From Croceicoccus pelagius (GTDB taxonomy: Bacteria > Pseudomonadota > Alphaproteobacteria > Sphingomonadales > Sphingomonadaceae), in assembly GCF_001661915.1 (NCBI RefSeq), contig NZ_LYWY01000040.1, forward strand, positions 1 through 64,000: 64,000 nucleotides of DNA, read 5' to 3'. The position numbers and the translations under genes are program-made. The stretch's first letter is position 1, and the number at the start of each line of letters is the position of its first letter. Under the pieces are notes generated by a model, which saw only the letters and a program-made list of their open reading frames with translations, did no database searches and was not told where the DNA came from. Shown in pieces: positions 53,080 through 63,164 of this stretch.

Positions 53080-53133
53080 GCGACAAATTGTTACAATGCG
53101 CGGCAGACGTACAAGGCGCGGCAGACAGGGCGT

Positions 53134-53940
53134 TCAGCCCTTGGCGCGGGCCTCCTGCGACATTTCGGCGCTGCGGGCAGCCGCATCGCGCAAGGTGTCG
53201 GTCATTAGCTTGAGCAGGCGATCGTCCGCATCCAGCGTGTCGAGCCCGGCCTGTGTCACGCCGCCCTTTGATGCAACGCGCCGTGCCAGTTCGCCCGGCG
53301 AATGTTCGCTACGCATGGCAAGCGCGGTCGCGCCGTCGACAGTCGCGACGGCAAGCCGGTTGGCCTGTTCCTCGGGCAGGCCGAGCGAGGCCGCGGCCTT
53401 GCCCAGCGCATCGATGAAGCGATAGACGAATGCAGGACCCGACCCGGCCAGCGCGGTGGTGAGGTCGAACGTATCCTCACCGATCCACTCGCCCTGACCC
53501 AGCATGTCGGCCAGCGTCTTGACGGTGTCCTTCTGCGCATCGCTCAGGCCCTTTCCGGCCAGCGCCACGGGCGATTTGCCCAGCTTGGCCGACAGGTTGG
53601 GCATTACGCGTACAACGCCGCCCGCACGCGGGAACCGTTCGGCCAGCGTGTCGAGCTGAACCCCCGCCAGAAGCGAGAGCAGCACCGTATCGGGACCGAT
53701 GATGGGTTCGATGGCGGGCGCCGCCTCGGCAAGGCCCTGCGGCTTTATGCCGAGCAGGACGACATCGAATTGCTCGTCAGGTTGGGTGCGGGTCAGGCGC
53801 ACGCCTTCCGGTACGGACGGGATCATGGGATCGAGAACGGTGAAGATGGCAGGGTCCGCGGCTGCGGCCAGCCAACCATCCAGCATGGCGCCTCCCATGT
53901 TACCGCAGCCGATCAGCAGCATCTTGTTCGGCAATGTCAT
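53134..53940 (-). CDS. proC: Pyrroline-5-carboxylate reductase
   Basis: ProC reduces pyrroline-5-carboxylate to proline with NAD(P)H. The 268-residue product begins with the dinucleotide motif LLIGCGNMGGAML and has the C-terminal signature region (TTALAGSGPAFVYRFIDAL, SPGELARRVASKGGVTQAGLDTL). The length is typical. It starts one base after the stop of the YbjN-like gene, so the two are probably cotranscribed. Confidence 0.96.
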   Translation of the reverse strand: MTLPNKMLLIGCGNMGGAMLDGWLAAAADPAIFTVLDPMIPSVPEGVRLTRTQPDEQFDVVLLGIKPQGLAEAAPAIEPIIGPDTVLLSLLAGVQLDTLAERFPRAGGVVRVMPNLSAKLGKSPVALAGKGLSDAQKDTVKTLADMLGQGEWIGEDTFDLTTALAGSGPAFVYRFIDALGKAAASLGLPEEQANRLAVATVDGATALAMRSEHSPGELARRVASKGGVTQAGLDTLDADDRLLKLMTDTLRDAAARSAEMSQEARAKG

Positions 53941-53941
53941 T

Positions 53942-54448
53942 CTAGGCTTCTCCGGCAGCGTCGATGAGCGCGGCGTCTAACGCGTCCTGAGGCTGACGGC
54001 CACCCCACAGCACGAACTGGAACGCCGGATAGAAGCGGTCACACTCTTCAACCGCGTGTTCGACGGCCATCTGGGCCTGCATGATGGACAGCAATCCGTC
54101 GTCACCCAGCATCATGCCGTGACGGTACAACAGGACCGAGCCCGACGACCAGAGATCGAAGTGGCCCAGCCAGATCTGTTCGTTGACGAGGCTCAGCAGT
54201 TCGAACATCGCCGTGCGCTTGTCGTCACCGACCCGCACTTCGGGCAGGCAGAGCAATTGCAGAACATTGTCCTCACGCCGCCAGATCGCGCGCATCTGGT
54301 ATTTGGCCCAGGCGCCCTGGACTTCGCCCGAAAGCTCGTCCTCTCCGATCAGTTCGTAAGGCCAGCCCCGCGCCTCGAACAGCGCGACCAGCGTATCGAC
54401 CGGTGCGGAATCATCTTCGCCCGTGTCGGTGTGCCGGTCTGTTATCAT
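53942..54448 (-). CDS. YbjN domain-containing protein
   Basis: The 168-residue protein shows the YbjN core: an N-terminal APVDTLVALFEARGWPYELI, the strands AKYQMRAIWRREDNVLQLLC, and helices VNEQIWLGHFDLW and AQMAVEHAVEECDRFYPAFQFVLWGG. This fold resembles type III secretion chaperones. The function is unknown, and pairing with proC is common in alphaproteobacteria. ATG at 54448 was chosen to match the family. The 207 bases upstream hold no gene. Confidence 0.88.
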   Translation of the reverse strand: MITDRHTDTGEDDSAPVDTLVALFEARGWPYELIGEDELSGEVQGAWAKYQMRAIWRREDNVLQLLCLPEVRVGDDKRTAMFELLSLVNEQIWLGHFDLWSSGSVLLYRHGMMLGDDGLLSIMQAQMAVEHAVEECDRFYPAFQFVLWGGRQPQDALDAALIDAAGEA

Positions 54449-54655
54449 GTGCGTGTCCGTCCAGCGTTTGGGGTTGATTGTCCTTTGGCACCCCTGATGA
54501 ATCTTTTCACCCCCGTGACACAATCACCCCCGCCCCCGCTTGCTGGGCATAAGTCGACACATTTGTGCAGAGCTTGTGGACAAGCACGGGACAGCCTGTG
54601 GAAGCCGCTGTTCGCGCTGCTTCGGGCCAGTTCACTCGCCGGCTCACTCGCCCGG

Positions 54656-55540
54656 TCAGTCCCCGGGTCGGCGGCGCTTGGCGCGCTGTGCTTCGGCGGC
54701 GGAATTGCCGGCCTGTGCAAGCGAGGGAAAGATGCCCAGATTGGCCGCCGCAGCCTGCTGCGCGCGGGTCAGGTTCGGCATCTGCAACAGGTAGGGTGTC
54801 AATTCGGCGGCGACGTCGGATGGCAGGATGCGGTTCAGCACTTCAACCGCCTCGTCCCCGCGCCCGTTGATCGCCAGCATGAAGGCCTGCATCCGCCACG
54901 CCGGACGATCGCCGATATTGAGCAAAGGCTTCAGCATCGCCGCGCCCGTGTCGTAATCACCGATGATCGACAGGCTGAGCGCATAGCGGCGCAGCGTTTC
55001 GTCGTTCGGGTTCAGGCGGTTGGCTATGGCGTAGTAGTACTGTGCCGAAGGCTGGTCGCCGAGGAGATCGTAGCCGAGCGCACGGTCCGAAACGAAGACG
55101 TTTTCGGGCAATCCCGCCATGTCGGCCTGCTCGAACAGAGCCAAGCCCTGCCGCGGGCGGCCACGGTGAATCTCGATCGCGCCGCGCGCGGCGGTGATAT
55201 GCGCGTCGCCCGGCGCAAGCTGTTGCGCCCGTTGGGCATAAGTGGCGGCAAGGTCGATGCGGCCCAGTCGCATGGCGGCCTGCACCCCCTCGCGAAGGGC
55301 ACGCAAGTCCGAAGGATCGCGGCTCAACTGGTCGCGGGCGCGTTCAAGGGCGCGTTCGTTCGCATCCATCGCGGTGCGAACCGCCTGCGCGGCGGCGGGC
55401 GGAGAGTGCAGCTGCACCCCGCCAGCAAGCAGAACCGCCGCCGCGACGAATGCGCGACGGCGGTTCTTCGACTTCGTGTTCCGGTTAACGGTTATGCCGT
55501 CCCAGGAAACGCGGGATGTTGAGCTCCGCGCCGTCGTCAT
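54656..55540 (-). CDS. Secreted tetratricopeptide-repeat protein overlapping ftsZ
   Basis: The 294-residue product has a hydrophobic signal ([13 protein letters not shown], ending near PAAAQA) and TPR-like helical repeats, for example [41 protein letters not shown] and [20 protein letters not shown]. It is probably periplasmic. The signal is only complete if translation begins inside the ftsZ 3' end. ATG at 55540 with GAGG six bases upstream fits and gives a 56-base overlap, with an unusually long pre-signal region. The function is unknown. Confidence 0.75.
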   Translation of the reverse strand: MTTARSSTSRVSWDGITVNRNTKSKNRRRAFVAAAVLLAGGVQLHSPPAAAQAVRTAMDANERALERARDQLSRDPSDLRALREGVQAAMRLGRIDLAATYAQRAQQLAPGDAHITAARGAIEIHRGRPRQGLALFEQADMAGLPENVFVSDRALGYDLLGDQPSAQYYYAIANRLNPNDETLRRYALSLSIIGDYDTGAAMLKPLLNIGDRPAWRMQAFMLAINGRGDEAVEVLNRILPSDVAAELTPYLLQMPNLTRAQQAAAANLGIFPSLAQAGNSAAEAQRAKRRRPGD

Positions 55541-56969
55541 CATCATCCTCGCGGGTTGGCTGCTCGTCACGCGGGCGCGACAGGCTGGCCATGCGTTCGA
55601 ACAGCGTGCTGCCGCCCGAAGAAGCGGGCGCCGCCGGAGCGGGTGCTGCCGGACGGGGCGTCGGCGCGGGCTGCTGCCAGCCGCCGGTCACGACCGAATC
55701 GGACTGTGCGGCAGGGCGCTGCACGAATTCGTCGCCCAACACCAGTTCGTCCGAATTGTCCGATACCTCTTCGCTCAGTTCCAGGGGCAGGTCGAGCGGT
55801 TCGTCGTTGGCCGAACCGAAGCCCCCGCCCACGATCTTGTGCTCGCTGTCATCAGCCGGATCGTCGATGCCGCCGCGCGGATCGGTGGTATGGTGATCGG
55901 GCGTCGGAGCGGCTGCGGCAGGCGCCATGCCCGGGCGCATCGGCGCGCGGCCCGAACCGAGCGAGAACGGCTGCGCACCGCCCTGCGGCTGCACCTGTTC
56001 GGTCGACTGGTCGATGCCGGTGGCGACAACCGAGACGCGGATCTTGCCCGCAAGGTCGGGATTGAAGGCCGACCCCCAGATGATGTTCGCATCGGGATCG
56101 ACAAGTTCGCGGATGTGGTTCGCGGCTTCGTCGACTTCCATGAGGCGCATGTCCTCGCCGCCGATGATCGAGACTATGACGCCCTTGGCGCCGGCCATCG
56201 AAACACCGTCCAGCAGCGGGTTGGCGATTGCCTTTTCCGCCGCTTCGAGAGCGCGGGAATCGCCTTCGGCCTCGCCCGTGCCCATCATCGCCTTGCCCAT
56301 TTCGCCCATCACCGAACGCACGTCGGCAAAGTCCAGGTTGATGAGACCCGGCATGACCATGAGGTCGGTGATCGAGCGCACGCCCTGCTGCAGCACTTCG
56401 TCGGCCAGCGCGAAAGCTTCCTTGAAGGTGGTATCGGGGCTGGCGACCAGGAACAGGTTCTGGTTCGGAATGACGATCAGGGTGTCGACGTGCTTCTGCA
56501 GTTCCTCGATGCCCGCATCGGCATTGCGCATGCGGCGGCTGCCTTCGAACATGAAGGGCTTGGTCACGACGCCGACGGTCAGCACGCCCTTTTCGCGCGC
56601 GGCCTTGGCGATGACGGGGGCCGCACCGGTGCCGGTGCCGCCGCCCATGCCGGCAGCGATGAAGCACATGTGGACGCCGTCGAGCATCCGGTCGATCTCG
56701 TGCAGGGTTTCCTCTGCCGCGGCGCGGCCAACCTCTGCCCGCGAACCCGCGCCCAGACCCTGCGTGATTTCAGGGCCGAGCTGGATGCGATCTTCGGCGA
56801 TCGAATTGTTGAGGGCCTGCGCGTCGGTATTCGCGACGACGAAATCGACCCCCTCGATCTCCGCCTGAATCATGTTGGCGATGGCGTTGCCACCTGCGCC
56901 ACCGACACCAATTACGGTGATGCGCGGCCGCAGTTCCTCGACTGCCGGTGGACCGATATTGATGCTCAT
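55485..56969 (-). CDS. ftsZ: Cell division protein FtsZ
   Basis: FtsZ is the tubulin-like GTPase that forms the division ring. The 494-residue product has the GTPase signature [10 protein letters not shown], the N-terminal [18 protein letters not shown]7 loop NLDFADVR, a long disordered linker (about 330-480) and the conserved C-terminal peptide ending [12 protein letters not shown], which binds FtsA and others. The start lies 169 bases from the upstream metallo-hydrolase gene, leaving room for its own promoter. Confidence 0.98.
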   Translation of the reverse strand: MSINIGPPAVEELRPRITVIGVGGAGGNAIANMIQAEIEGVDFVVANTDAQALNNSIAEDRIQLGPEITQGLGAGSRAEVGRAAAEETLHEIDRMLDGVHMCFIAAGMGGGTGTGAAPVIAKAAREKGVLTVGVVTKPFMFEGSRRMRNADAGIEELQKHVDTLIVIPNQNLFLVASPDTTFKEAFALADEVLQQGVRSITDLMVMPGLINLDFADVRSVMGEMGKAMMGTGEAEGDSRALEAAEKAIANPLLDGVSMAGAKGVIVSIIGGEDMRLMEVDEAANHIRELVDPDANIIWGSAFNPDLAGKIRVSVVATGIDQSTEQVQPQGGAQPFSLGSGRAPMRPGMAPAAAAPTPDHHTTDPRGGIDDPADDSEHKIVGGGFGSANDEPLDLPLELSEEVSDNSDELVLGDEFVQRPAAQSDSVVTGGWQQPAPTPRPAAPAPAAPASSGGSTLFERMASLSRPRDEQPTREDDDDDGAELNIPRFLGRHNR

Positions 56970-57138
56970 GAACGTCTCCGCAAAATCGCTGCGTCCAGCG
57001 TGCCCCTGAATTTGACTCTCTTTGTGCCACAGAACGAATCACCGGAGCAAAGCATTCTCATAGATTTCCACACCTCGGTTAGGGCAGGAAATCGGCGATT
57101 CGCGACGAAGCGGCCCGCTTTGCCGACCAAGCGAAAAA

Positions 57139-58488
57139 TCAGCCGTGCGCGGCTTTCCACGCGCCCATCGAGCCCAGGTAGATATCCAGCTTTTCGAACC
57201 CCTTGGAGGCAAGCAGTCCAGCCGCGACGCTCGCTCGCATTCCGCTGGCGCACATGACGGTGTAATGCGTGTCCTTGTCCAGGTCGCGCCACTTTTCACC
57301 CAGTTCGCCGACGTAGATGTGCTCAGACCCCTCGATTGCGGCCTGCTCCCGCTCGTCCGCGTCGCGCACGTCGAGCAGTTTCCAGCCCGTCTCGCCCTCG
57401 TTCAGACGTGCTTCGACTTCTTCGGTGACAACTGTCGGCACCCGCGCCATGTCGCGACCTTGCGCGGCGGCAGGGACGATGCCGACGTAGCCGCCGACCA
57501 CGTTGTCGAGCGCGATGCGGACCAGATGCTCCATCGCGGTCGCGATCTGGCTGTGATCCGATCCGACGAGCGCAATGCTTTCGCCCTCGCCCACGAACCA
57601 CCCTGCGAAGGCCGATATCATGCCAACGGGAAGGCACAGCGCACCGGGGAAATGCGCCGAAGCCCATGCCAGCGGCTCGCGCACGTCGATGACGTGATCG
57701 ACATCCAGCGCCTTGAACCGGTCTAGCGACAGCACGGGCGGGGCGATGACAGGCGGGGCCGGATCGCCGCCTTCGAGGTTCAGCCGCTCCATCAGCCGGA
57801 AATAGGGCGGCTGGTAATGGTTCTCGGCAACCTTGGCCTCGACGAAGGCCTCGCGGTTCAGTTGCAGGCGCGGGTTGTTCGCACGCTCGTGCCCGATGGT
57901 CGAGAATTCGCGTTCCGCCATGCCCGATCCGCAGACCGAACCTGCCCCGTGGGCGGGATAGAGAAGCGTCTGGTCGCCCAGCGCCAGCAGCTTCTGCAGG
58001 CTGTCATAGAGCATGCCCGATACCTCGCGCGCGCGGTCGGGGAAGAAGTCTGTCCGCCCCACGTCACCGATGAACAGCGCATCGCCGGTAAAGACGGCGA
58101 CCGGCCCCTCGGGATAGGCAGTGTCGTGCAGGACATACGCAAGATGGTCGAGCGTGTGGCCCGGTGTTTCCAGCACCTCGATCCGCAACTGCCCGATATC
58201 GAAGCAATCGCCCTCGCCCGCGATTTCTGCATAGGCGACCTTGCCCGCCGCATTGGGGCCGTGGAGCACTTTCGCGCCGGTCATCGCGGCAAGGATCGGC
58301 GCGCCGGAGACAAGGTCCTCGTTCCGATGGGTTTCGAAGATGTGTGTGACCTCGAGCCCCTCTGCGCGGGCCTTTTCGACATAGATCGCGCAATCGCGAC
58401 GCGGGTCGATCACCGCCGCCTTACCGCCCGCGCCCAAGATGTAGGACAAGTGCGAAAGGCCGGGCGTCCTGATTTTCTCGAGCAGCAA
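57139..58488 (-). CDS. Metallo-beta-lactamase-fold hydrolase with two rhodanese domains
   Basis: The 449-residue protein has an MBL domain (about 1-230) related to persulfide dioxygenases, then two rhodanese-like domains. Only the second rhodanese keeps a catalytic cysteine (VMCASGMRAS). The first has GSDHS. The metal motif reads THRNED rather than THxHxDH, a variant seen in other members of this subfamily, with GHTLDHL and PAHGAG downstream. It may handle sulfane sulfur. A TTG start at 58488 has a perfect AAGGAGG five bases upstream. It lies between ftsA and ftsZ. Confidence 0.88.
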   Translation of the reverse strand: MLLEKIRTPGLSHLSYILGAGGKAAVIDPRRDCAIYVEKARAEGLEVTHIFETHRNEDLVSGAPILAAMTGAKVLHGPNAAGKVAYAEIAGEGDCFDIGQLRIEVLETPGHTLDHLAYVLHDTAYPEGPVAVFTGDALFIGDVGRTDFFPDRAREVSGMLYDSLQKLLALGDQTLLYPAHGAGSVCGSGMAEREFSTIGHERANNPRLQLNREAFVEAKVAENHYQPPYFRLMERLNLEGGDPAPPVIAPPVLSLDRFKALDVDHVIDVREPLAWASAHFPGALCLPVGMISAFAGWFVGEGESIALVGSDHSQIATAMEHLVRIALDNVVGGYVGIVPAAAQGRDMARVPTVVTEEVEARLNEGETGWKLLDVRDADEREQAAIEGSEHIYVGELGEKWRDLDKDTHYTVMCASGMRASVAAGLLASKGFEKLDIYLGSMGAWKAAHG

Positions 58489-58541
58489 TTGATCCTCCTT
58501 CGTACCTTTAAGATACGTGGAGGATCAGCGCGGGTTCCGGA

Positions 58542-59810
58542 TCAGAAATACTCGCGGATCGCCCGCATGACGCGCGCGGGCAGATTCATCCTGCCAAAGC
58601 GCGATGTCGTCTGCCATGCCGAACCGTGGGTGCGGATGTCGACCGGATCGGCCGCGGCATAGAGCACCAGTCCTGCCAGCGCTGCAAAACCGGGGCGCGC
58701 GTGCGCTTCGGGAAGGCCGGTCATCTGTGGCGGGCGACCGGTTCGCACCGGCTTGGCCAGCGCCTGCTGGACATAATCGGCAAGACCGGCGAGTTCCGCG
58801 CCGCCGCCGGTCAGTACGATCTGCCGCCCGCTGCCGCCGCGCCCGGTTACGAAACCCATGCCTTTCAAAGCCTTGGCCACGTCCTCGGTCCAGCGGCCAA
58901 GCTGGCCGTTGATGACGCTGATCAGTTCCGCGCGCTGCACTTCTTCGCCGCCGTGCTTGCCTTCCGCGCCCAGCGGGATCATCTCGCGGTGGTCGGTCGG
59001 GCTGGCGATGGCAGAGCCATAGACGCACTTCAGCCGTTCCGCCTGCATCCGGCGAATACCGAAGGCAGAGGCGATGGCATCGGTCACGTCGTTCGAGCCG
59101 TAAGGCAGGACCGAGACGCCCACCAGCATCCCGCCGACGTGGACCGAAACGTGCGTCACTTCCGCGCCGAAATCGACGACCGCGACGCCCAGTTCCTTTT
59201 CCTCGTCGCTAAGGCAGGCATGGCCACTGGCCACCGCCGCGCCGACGACACCCTCAACCTCCAGGTGCGCGTTCTGCACCGCTTCCATCAGGTTGCGGAG
59301 CGGGCCTGCCTCGGCCTCCATCACGTGGACGGCAACGGCAAGACGCTGCGCGTGAAGGCCGCGCGGGTTCGACACGCCCTGCGCGCCGTCAAGGATGTAG
59401 TGCGCGGGCTGGGCGTGCAGCACGACGCGCGGTTCGCCCACTTGCGGCACAATACGGTCGCGGGCTTCTGCCAGCAGGTATTCGACGTCGTCCTGATCGA
59501 TGCGCCGGCCGCCGGTCTCGATATCGACTTCGCGGATTTCGCTCATCAATCCGGCGTTCGCACAGCCGATCCAGACGGAAGAGACCTGCGTGTCGGCGGC
59601 CCGTTCGGCGCGTTCGATCGCGTCGCGGATGGCGTGGCTGGCCGCGTCCATGTCGGTGACATAGCCGCGCCGGATGCCGTCCGCCGCGCGGTGCCCCGAA
59701 CCCAGCACGATCATCTCTCCGTCCGCCGTCAGCCCGGCGATCATCGCCGAAATGCGGAAAGACCCGATGTTGATCGCGCCGAAAACCTTTTCGATCCTGA
59801 GGTTCGCCAT
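58542..59810 (-). CDS. ftsA: Cell division protein FtsA
   Basis: FtsA is the actin-like ATPase that anchors FtsZ to the membrane. The 422-residue product shows the actin-fold phosphate loops (AINIGSFRISAMIAG, VAVVDFGAEVTHVSV), QIVLTGGGAELAGL, and a C-terminal amphipathic end (NLPARVMRAIREYF) typical of the membrane-targeting helix. It starts five bases after the ftsQ stop. Confidence 0.97.
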   Translation of the reverse strand: MANLRIEKVFGAINIGSFRISAMIAGLTADGEMIVLGSGHRAADGIRRGYVTDMDAASHAIRDAIERAERAADTQVSSVWIGCANAGLMSEIREVDIETGGRRIDQDDVEYLLAEARDRIVPQVGEPRVVLHAQPAHYILDGAQGVSNPRGLHAQRLAVAVHVMEAEAGPLRNLMEAVQNAHLEVEGVVGAAVASGHACLSDEEKELGVAVVDFGAEVTHVSVHVGGMLVGVSVLPYGSNDVTDAIASAFGIRRMQAERLKCVYGSAIASPTDHREMIPLGAEGKHGGEEVQRAELISVINGQLGRWTEDVAKALKGMGFVTGRGGSGRQIVLTGGGAELAGLADYVQQALAKPVRTGRPPQMTGLPEAHARPGFAALAGLVLYAAADPVDIRTHGSAWQTTSRFGRMNLPARVMRAIREYF

Positions 59811-59815
59811 AACCC

Positions 59816-60763
59816 TTAGCCCCCGTTGTCCCGCGCCGCTTCGGCGGCGAGACGCTTTGCTTCTTCGCGTGCCTTCGCCTCGTCCTGCGCGCGTCCGGGA
59901 ACGCGCATGTAGACGCGGCTGGGATCGCGCATGTCGAACACCGCGACCTTGCCGCCCAGAAGGCGGTTCATGCCGTCCATCTGCGCGAAGGCCACCAGCG
60001 CCTCTGCCGACTGGTCCTCACCTTCGGGCAAGGCCACGACTTGCCCTGTCGAGAACGTCAGGTTCCAGCGGCGATTCCCGATCCATTCGGCCCCGCGCAC
60101 CTGATTCTTCAAGGCAGGCGCAGCTTCCAGCAGGATGGCAAGATCGGCGGCCCGTTCGGCCGCGCCGTCGCCCTTCAGCACCAGCATCTTTTCCGCCTTG
60201 GCAGGCGCGACCGGTTCCAAACGATGGCCGGTCGGGTCGATAAGGACGAAATCCTCACCCTGCTGCAGCACCGCGTGGGGCGTGCGTTCGATGATGTCGA
60301 TGACCAGCGTGTCGGGTAGCTGGCGCGACACGCGCGCGTCGGACACCCATGCCAGCGAGACCAGCTCTTCGCGCAGGTTCGCCACATCCAGCTGAGTTAT
60401 CGGTTGGGCCTGTGCTGCGATGGCTCGGCTGTAGATCTCTTCCTCGTCCATGCGCTCCACGCCGTGGACCTCGACACGGCGAACCGCAAAGCCGGTGTCG
60501 GCGGCAAACTTGCCGATCGTCTCGTCCGCGAAAGTCGGGAAGCCTGAAATGACCGCAATGCCCCAGATCGCCGCGCCCGCAACGATGACGATGAGGCCGG
60601 TGAACGTCTTTTGCAGCGCGCTTTCGGATAGCCCCAGTGCGCCGATCATGCGCGAAAACAGGCCGCCGGTCCTTGCCTTGGCTCCAGCGACTGCGCGCTT
60701 CTTGCCTTTTGCCGATGCCGCGCGGCGAACCCCCTTGCCTCCGCGCTTGATCGTGGTGCTCAT
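59816..60763 (-). CDS. ftsQ: Cell division protein FtsQ
   Basis: FtsQ is a bitopic divisome scaffold contacting FtsB and FtsL. The 315-residue product has a basic cytosolic tail, one membrane helix (about 55-75), a POTRA domain (RRVEVHGVERMDEEEIYSRA) and a beta domain (SRQLPDTLVIDIIERTPHAV). ATG at 60763 overlaps the murB stop by four bases. No ddl gene separates the two, unlike many related clusters. Confidence 0.95.
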   Translation of the reverse strand: MSTTIKRGGKGVRRAASAKGKKRAVAGAKARTGGLFSRMIGALGLSESALQKTFTGLIVIVAGAAIWGIAVISGFPTFADETIGKFAADTGFAVRRVEVHGVERMDEEEIYSRAIAAQAQPITQLDVANLREELVSLAWVSDARVSRQLPDTLVIDIIERTPHAVLQQGEDFVLIDPTGHRLEPVAPAKAEKMLVLKGDGAAERAADLAILLEAAPALKNQVRGAEWIGNRRWNLTFSTGQVVALPEGEDQSAEALVAFAQMDGMNRLLGGKVAVFDMRDPSRVYMRVPGRAQDEAKAREEAKRLAAEAARDNGG

Positions 60764-61728
60764 ACCCCCGGCTCCACCTTGGTCGCGCCGAACTTGCCGA
60801 CGCGGCGGATTTCCCATTCGAGCGTCACGCCCGACTTGTCCTTAACCCGGCGGCGTACTTCCTCGCCCAACATCTCGATGTCCGCGGCGCTCGCCTCGCC
60901 CCGGTTGATGAGGAAATTGGTGTGCTTTTCGCTGACTTGCGCGTCGCCGACGATCAGGCCGCGGCAACCGGCTTCGTCCACCAGCTTCCACGCCGATGTG
61001 CCGTCGGGGTTCTTGAAAGTCGACCCGCCCGTCTTGGTACGCAACGGCTGCGATGCCTCTCGCGCCTCGGAAATGCGGTCCATCTCGGCCTGGATCGCGG
61101 CAGGTTCGCCCGGTTCACCGCGCATCGTGGCCGATACAACGATCGCACCTTCGGGCAAGTCGGAGTGGCGATAGGTATAGCCCATGTCGGCCAGGCCAAA
61201 CGTCTTGCGCGTCCCGTCGCGCAAGACGACGTCGCATTCGGTCAGGATGTCCTTCACCTCGCGGCCATAGGCGCCGCCGTTCATCCGCACGAAACCGCCG
61301 ACGGTGCCGGGGATGGACTTAAGGAATTCCATGCCGGCAATGCCCGCATCGCGCGCGGTGGAACTGGCCAGCACGCCCGGCGTGCCGCCGCCGAAGCGCA
61401 CGGTCGTCTTGTCCAGAACCTCGGTATCGAAGAACGGCTTGCCGAGGCGAATGACCACGCCCGCAACGCCGCCATCACGCACGATCATGTTGGAGCCAAG
61501 CCCCAGCCCCATGACGGGAACATCAGCAGGAAGCGCGGCAAGAAATGCGGCCAGATCGTCGGCGTCCTCGGGCTCGAACAGCAGTTCGGCAGGACCGCCG
61601 GTCTTGAACCAGATCAGCTTCGCCAGCGGCGCATCGGCAGTCAGGTCGCCCCGCGGCGCAGGCATTGTGAAGGTCCCGCTTTCCAGCGTGACCTCCAGCG
61701 TGTCGCCATTCCGGACGATTGCCGCCAT
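60760..61728 (-). CDS. murB: UDP-N-acetylenolpyruvoylglucosamine reductase
   Basis: MurB reduces the enolpyruvyl group to make UDP-MurNAc, using FAD and NADPH. The 322-residue product shows WFKTGGPAELLFEPED, GLGSNMIVRDGG, the GTVGGFVRMNGGAYG FAD loop, the catalytic region GGSTFKNPDG and late Glu-containing FLINRGEASAADIEML. It is a type I/II-like short form. ATG at 61728 overlaps the murC stop by one base (TGATG). Confidence 0.97.
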   Translation of the reverse strand: MAAIVRNGDTLEVTLESGTFTMPAPRGDLTADAPLAKLIWFKTGGPAELLFEPEDADDLAAFLAALPADVPVMGLGLGSNMIVRDGGVAGVVIRLGKPFFDTEVLDKTTVRFGGGTPGVLASSTARDAGIAGMEFLKSIPGTVGGFVRMNGGAYGREVKDILTECDVVLRDGTRKTFGLADMGYTYRHSDLPEGAIVVSATMRGEPGEPAAIQAEMDRISEAREASQPLRTKTGGSTFKNPDGTSAWKLVDEAGCRGLIVGDAQVSEKHTNFLINRGEASAADIEMLGEEVRRRVKDKSGVTLEWEIRRVGKFGATKVEPGV

Positions 61729-63164
61729 CAGCCTGCGGTCCGTCCGTTCACGGCATCGGCAAGGCCCGCCGCCCATTTGGTGATGTCGCCGGCACCAAGG
61801 CACACGACCTGGTCGCCCGGTTCGACCACTTGCGCCAGGGTGTCGGCAAGATGGTCGACATCTTCGACCACGCTGACGGTGCGGTGTCCGCGATCCTTCA
61901 GCCCCGCGACAAGCGCGTCGGCATCCACGCCTTCGATCGGCTGTTCGCCCGCCGGATAGACCGGGGTGACATAGACGATGTCGGCATCGTTGAATGCCTG
62001 CTGGAACTCGCTCATATGGTCGCGCAGGCGAGTGTAGCGGTGCGGCTGCGCCACGGCGATGACGCGCCCCCCTCTCCCGCTACTGCCCGCCCCTTCGCGC
62101 GCGGCGGAAAGCACGGCGCGGATCTCTACGGGGTGGTGGCCATAGTCGTCGATGACGATCGCCGGCTCGGCTCCCGTCGCGATCTCGCCCACCTTCGTAA
62201 AGCGGCGCTTCACGCCCGAGAAGCGCGAGAAGCCATCAGAAATCGTCCCGTGCGGGCACTGCATTTCAAGCGCGACGGCAATCGCGGCCAGCGAGTTCTG
62301 CACGTTGTGGCGGCCCGCCATCGGCAGGTCGACGCCCTCGATCTTGTCGACATGGCCATCGCGGTGGCGGATCGACACGTCGAACCTGTTGCCACCGGGA
62401 TAGGGCTGCACATTCTCGCCGCGCACGTCGGCCTGCGCGGAAAAGCCGTAAGTGACCACGCGCCGGTCGCGGATTTTTGGCAGGATCGCCTGAACCTCGG
62501 GATGGTCGATGCACAGCACCGCCGCGCCGTAGAAAGGCACGTTCTCGATGAATTCGACGAAGGCGTCCTTCACCGCATCGAAGCTGCCGTAATGGTCGAG
62601 ATGTTCGGGATCGATATTGGTGACGACCGCGATCTGCCCGTCGAGACGCAGGAAGGACCCGTCGCTCTCGTCCGCTTCGACGACCATCCAGTCGCTCTCA
62701 CCCACGCGCGCGTTCGAACCGTAGGAATTGATGATGCCGCCGTTGATGACCGTCGGATCGACCCCGCCCGCGTCAAGCAGCGCAGCGATCATCGAGGTTG
62801 TCGTCGTCTTGCCGTGCGTGCCCGCAACCGCGACCGTGCGTTTGAGGCGCATCAGTTCGGCCAGCATTTCCGCGCGGCGCACTACGGGGATGCGGTTTTC
62901 CAACGCATAAACCACTTCGGGATTGTCGCGCTTCACCGCGGTCGAGGTGACGAGGACGGCGACCCCTTCGAGGTTCTCGCCCTTCTGCCCGATCATCACC
63001 GGGATGCCCTTCTTGCGAAGCCCCTCCACGACGTAGCTTTCGTTGATGTCCGACCCCTGCACCGAATAGCCCAGGTTGTGCATCACTTCGGCAATGCCGG
63101 ACATGCCGATGCCGCCGATGCCGGCGAAGTGGATCGTGCCGATGTCGGTCGAAACGCCCTTCAT
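61728..63164 (-). CDS. murC: UDP-N-acetylmuramate-L-alanine ligase
   Basis: MurC adds L-alanine to UDP-MurNAc with ATP in the cytosol. The 478-residue product has the N-terminal [22 protein letters not shown] loop [15 protein letters not shown], central [13 protein letters not shown], and C-terminal [16 protein letters not shown]. The start overlaps the murG stop (ATGA). Confidence 0.98.
   Translation of the reverse strand: MKGVSTDIGTIHFAGIGGIGMSGIAEVMHNLGYSVQGSDINESYVVEGLRKKGIPVMIGQKGENLEGVAVLVTSTAVKRDNPEVVYALENRIPVVRRAEMLAELMRLKRTVAVAGTHGKTTTTSMIAALLDAGGVDPTVINGGIINSYGSNARVGESDWMVVEADESDGSFLRLDGQIAVVTNIDPEHLDHYGSFDAVKDAFVEFIENVPFYGAAVLCIDHPEVQAILPKIRDRRVVTYGFSAQADVRGENVQPYPGGNRFDVSIRHRDGHVDKIEGVDLPMAGRHNVQNSLAAIAVALEMQCPHGTISDGFSRFSGVKRRFTKVGEIATGAEPAIVIDDYGHHPVEIRAVLSAAREGAGSSGRGGRVIAVAQPHRYTRLRDHMSEFQQAFNDADIVYVTPVYPAGEQPIEGVDADALVAGLKDRGHRTVSVVEDVDHLADTLAQVVEPGDQVVCLGAGDITKWAAGLADAVNGRTAG

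Noticed and set aside
54572-54600. DnaA-box-like TTGTCCACA on the minus strand
   Set aside because: A single imperfect box without AT-rich DNA or origin genes nearby does not support a replication origin.
58300-58350. THRNED in the metallo-hydrolase read as an inactivating mutation
   Set aside because: The same variant occurs in other MBL-rhodanese proteins, so it is a subfamily trait and not damage in this copy.
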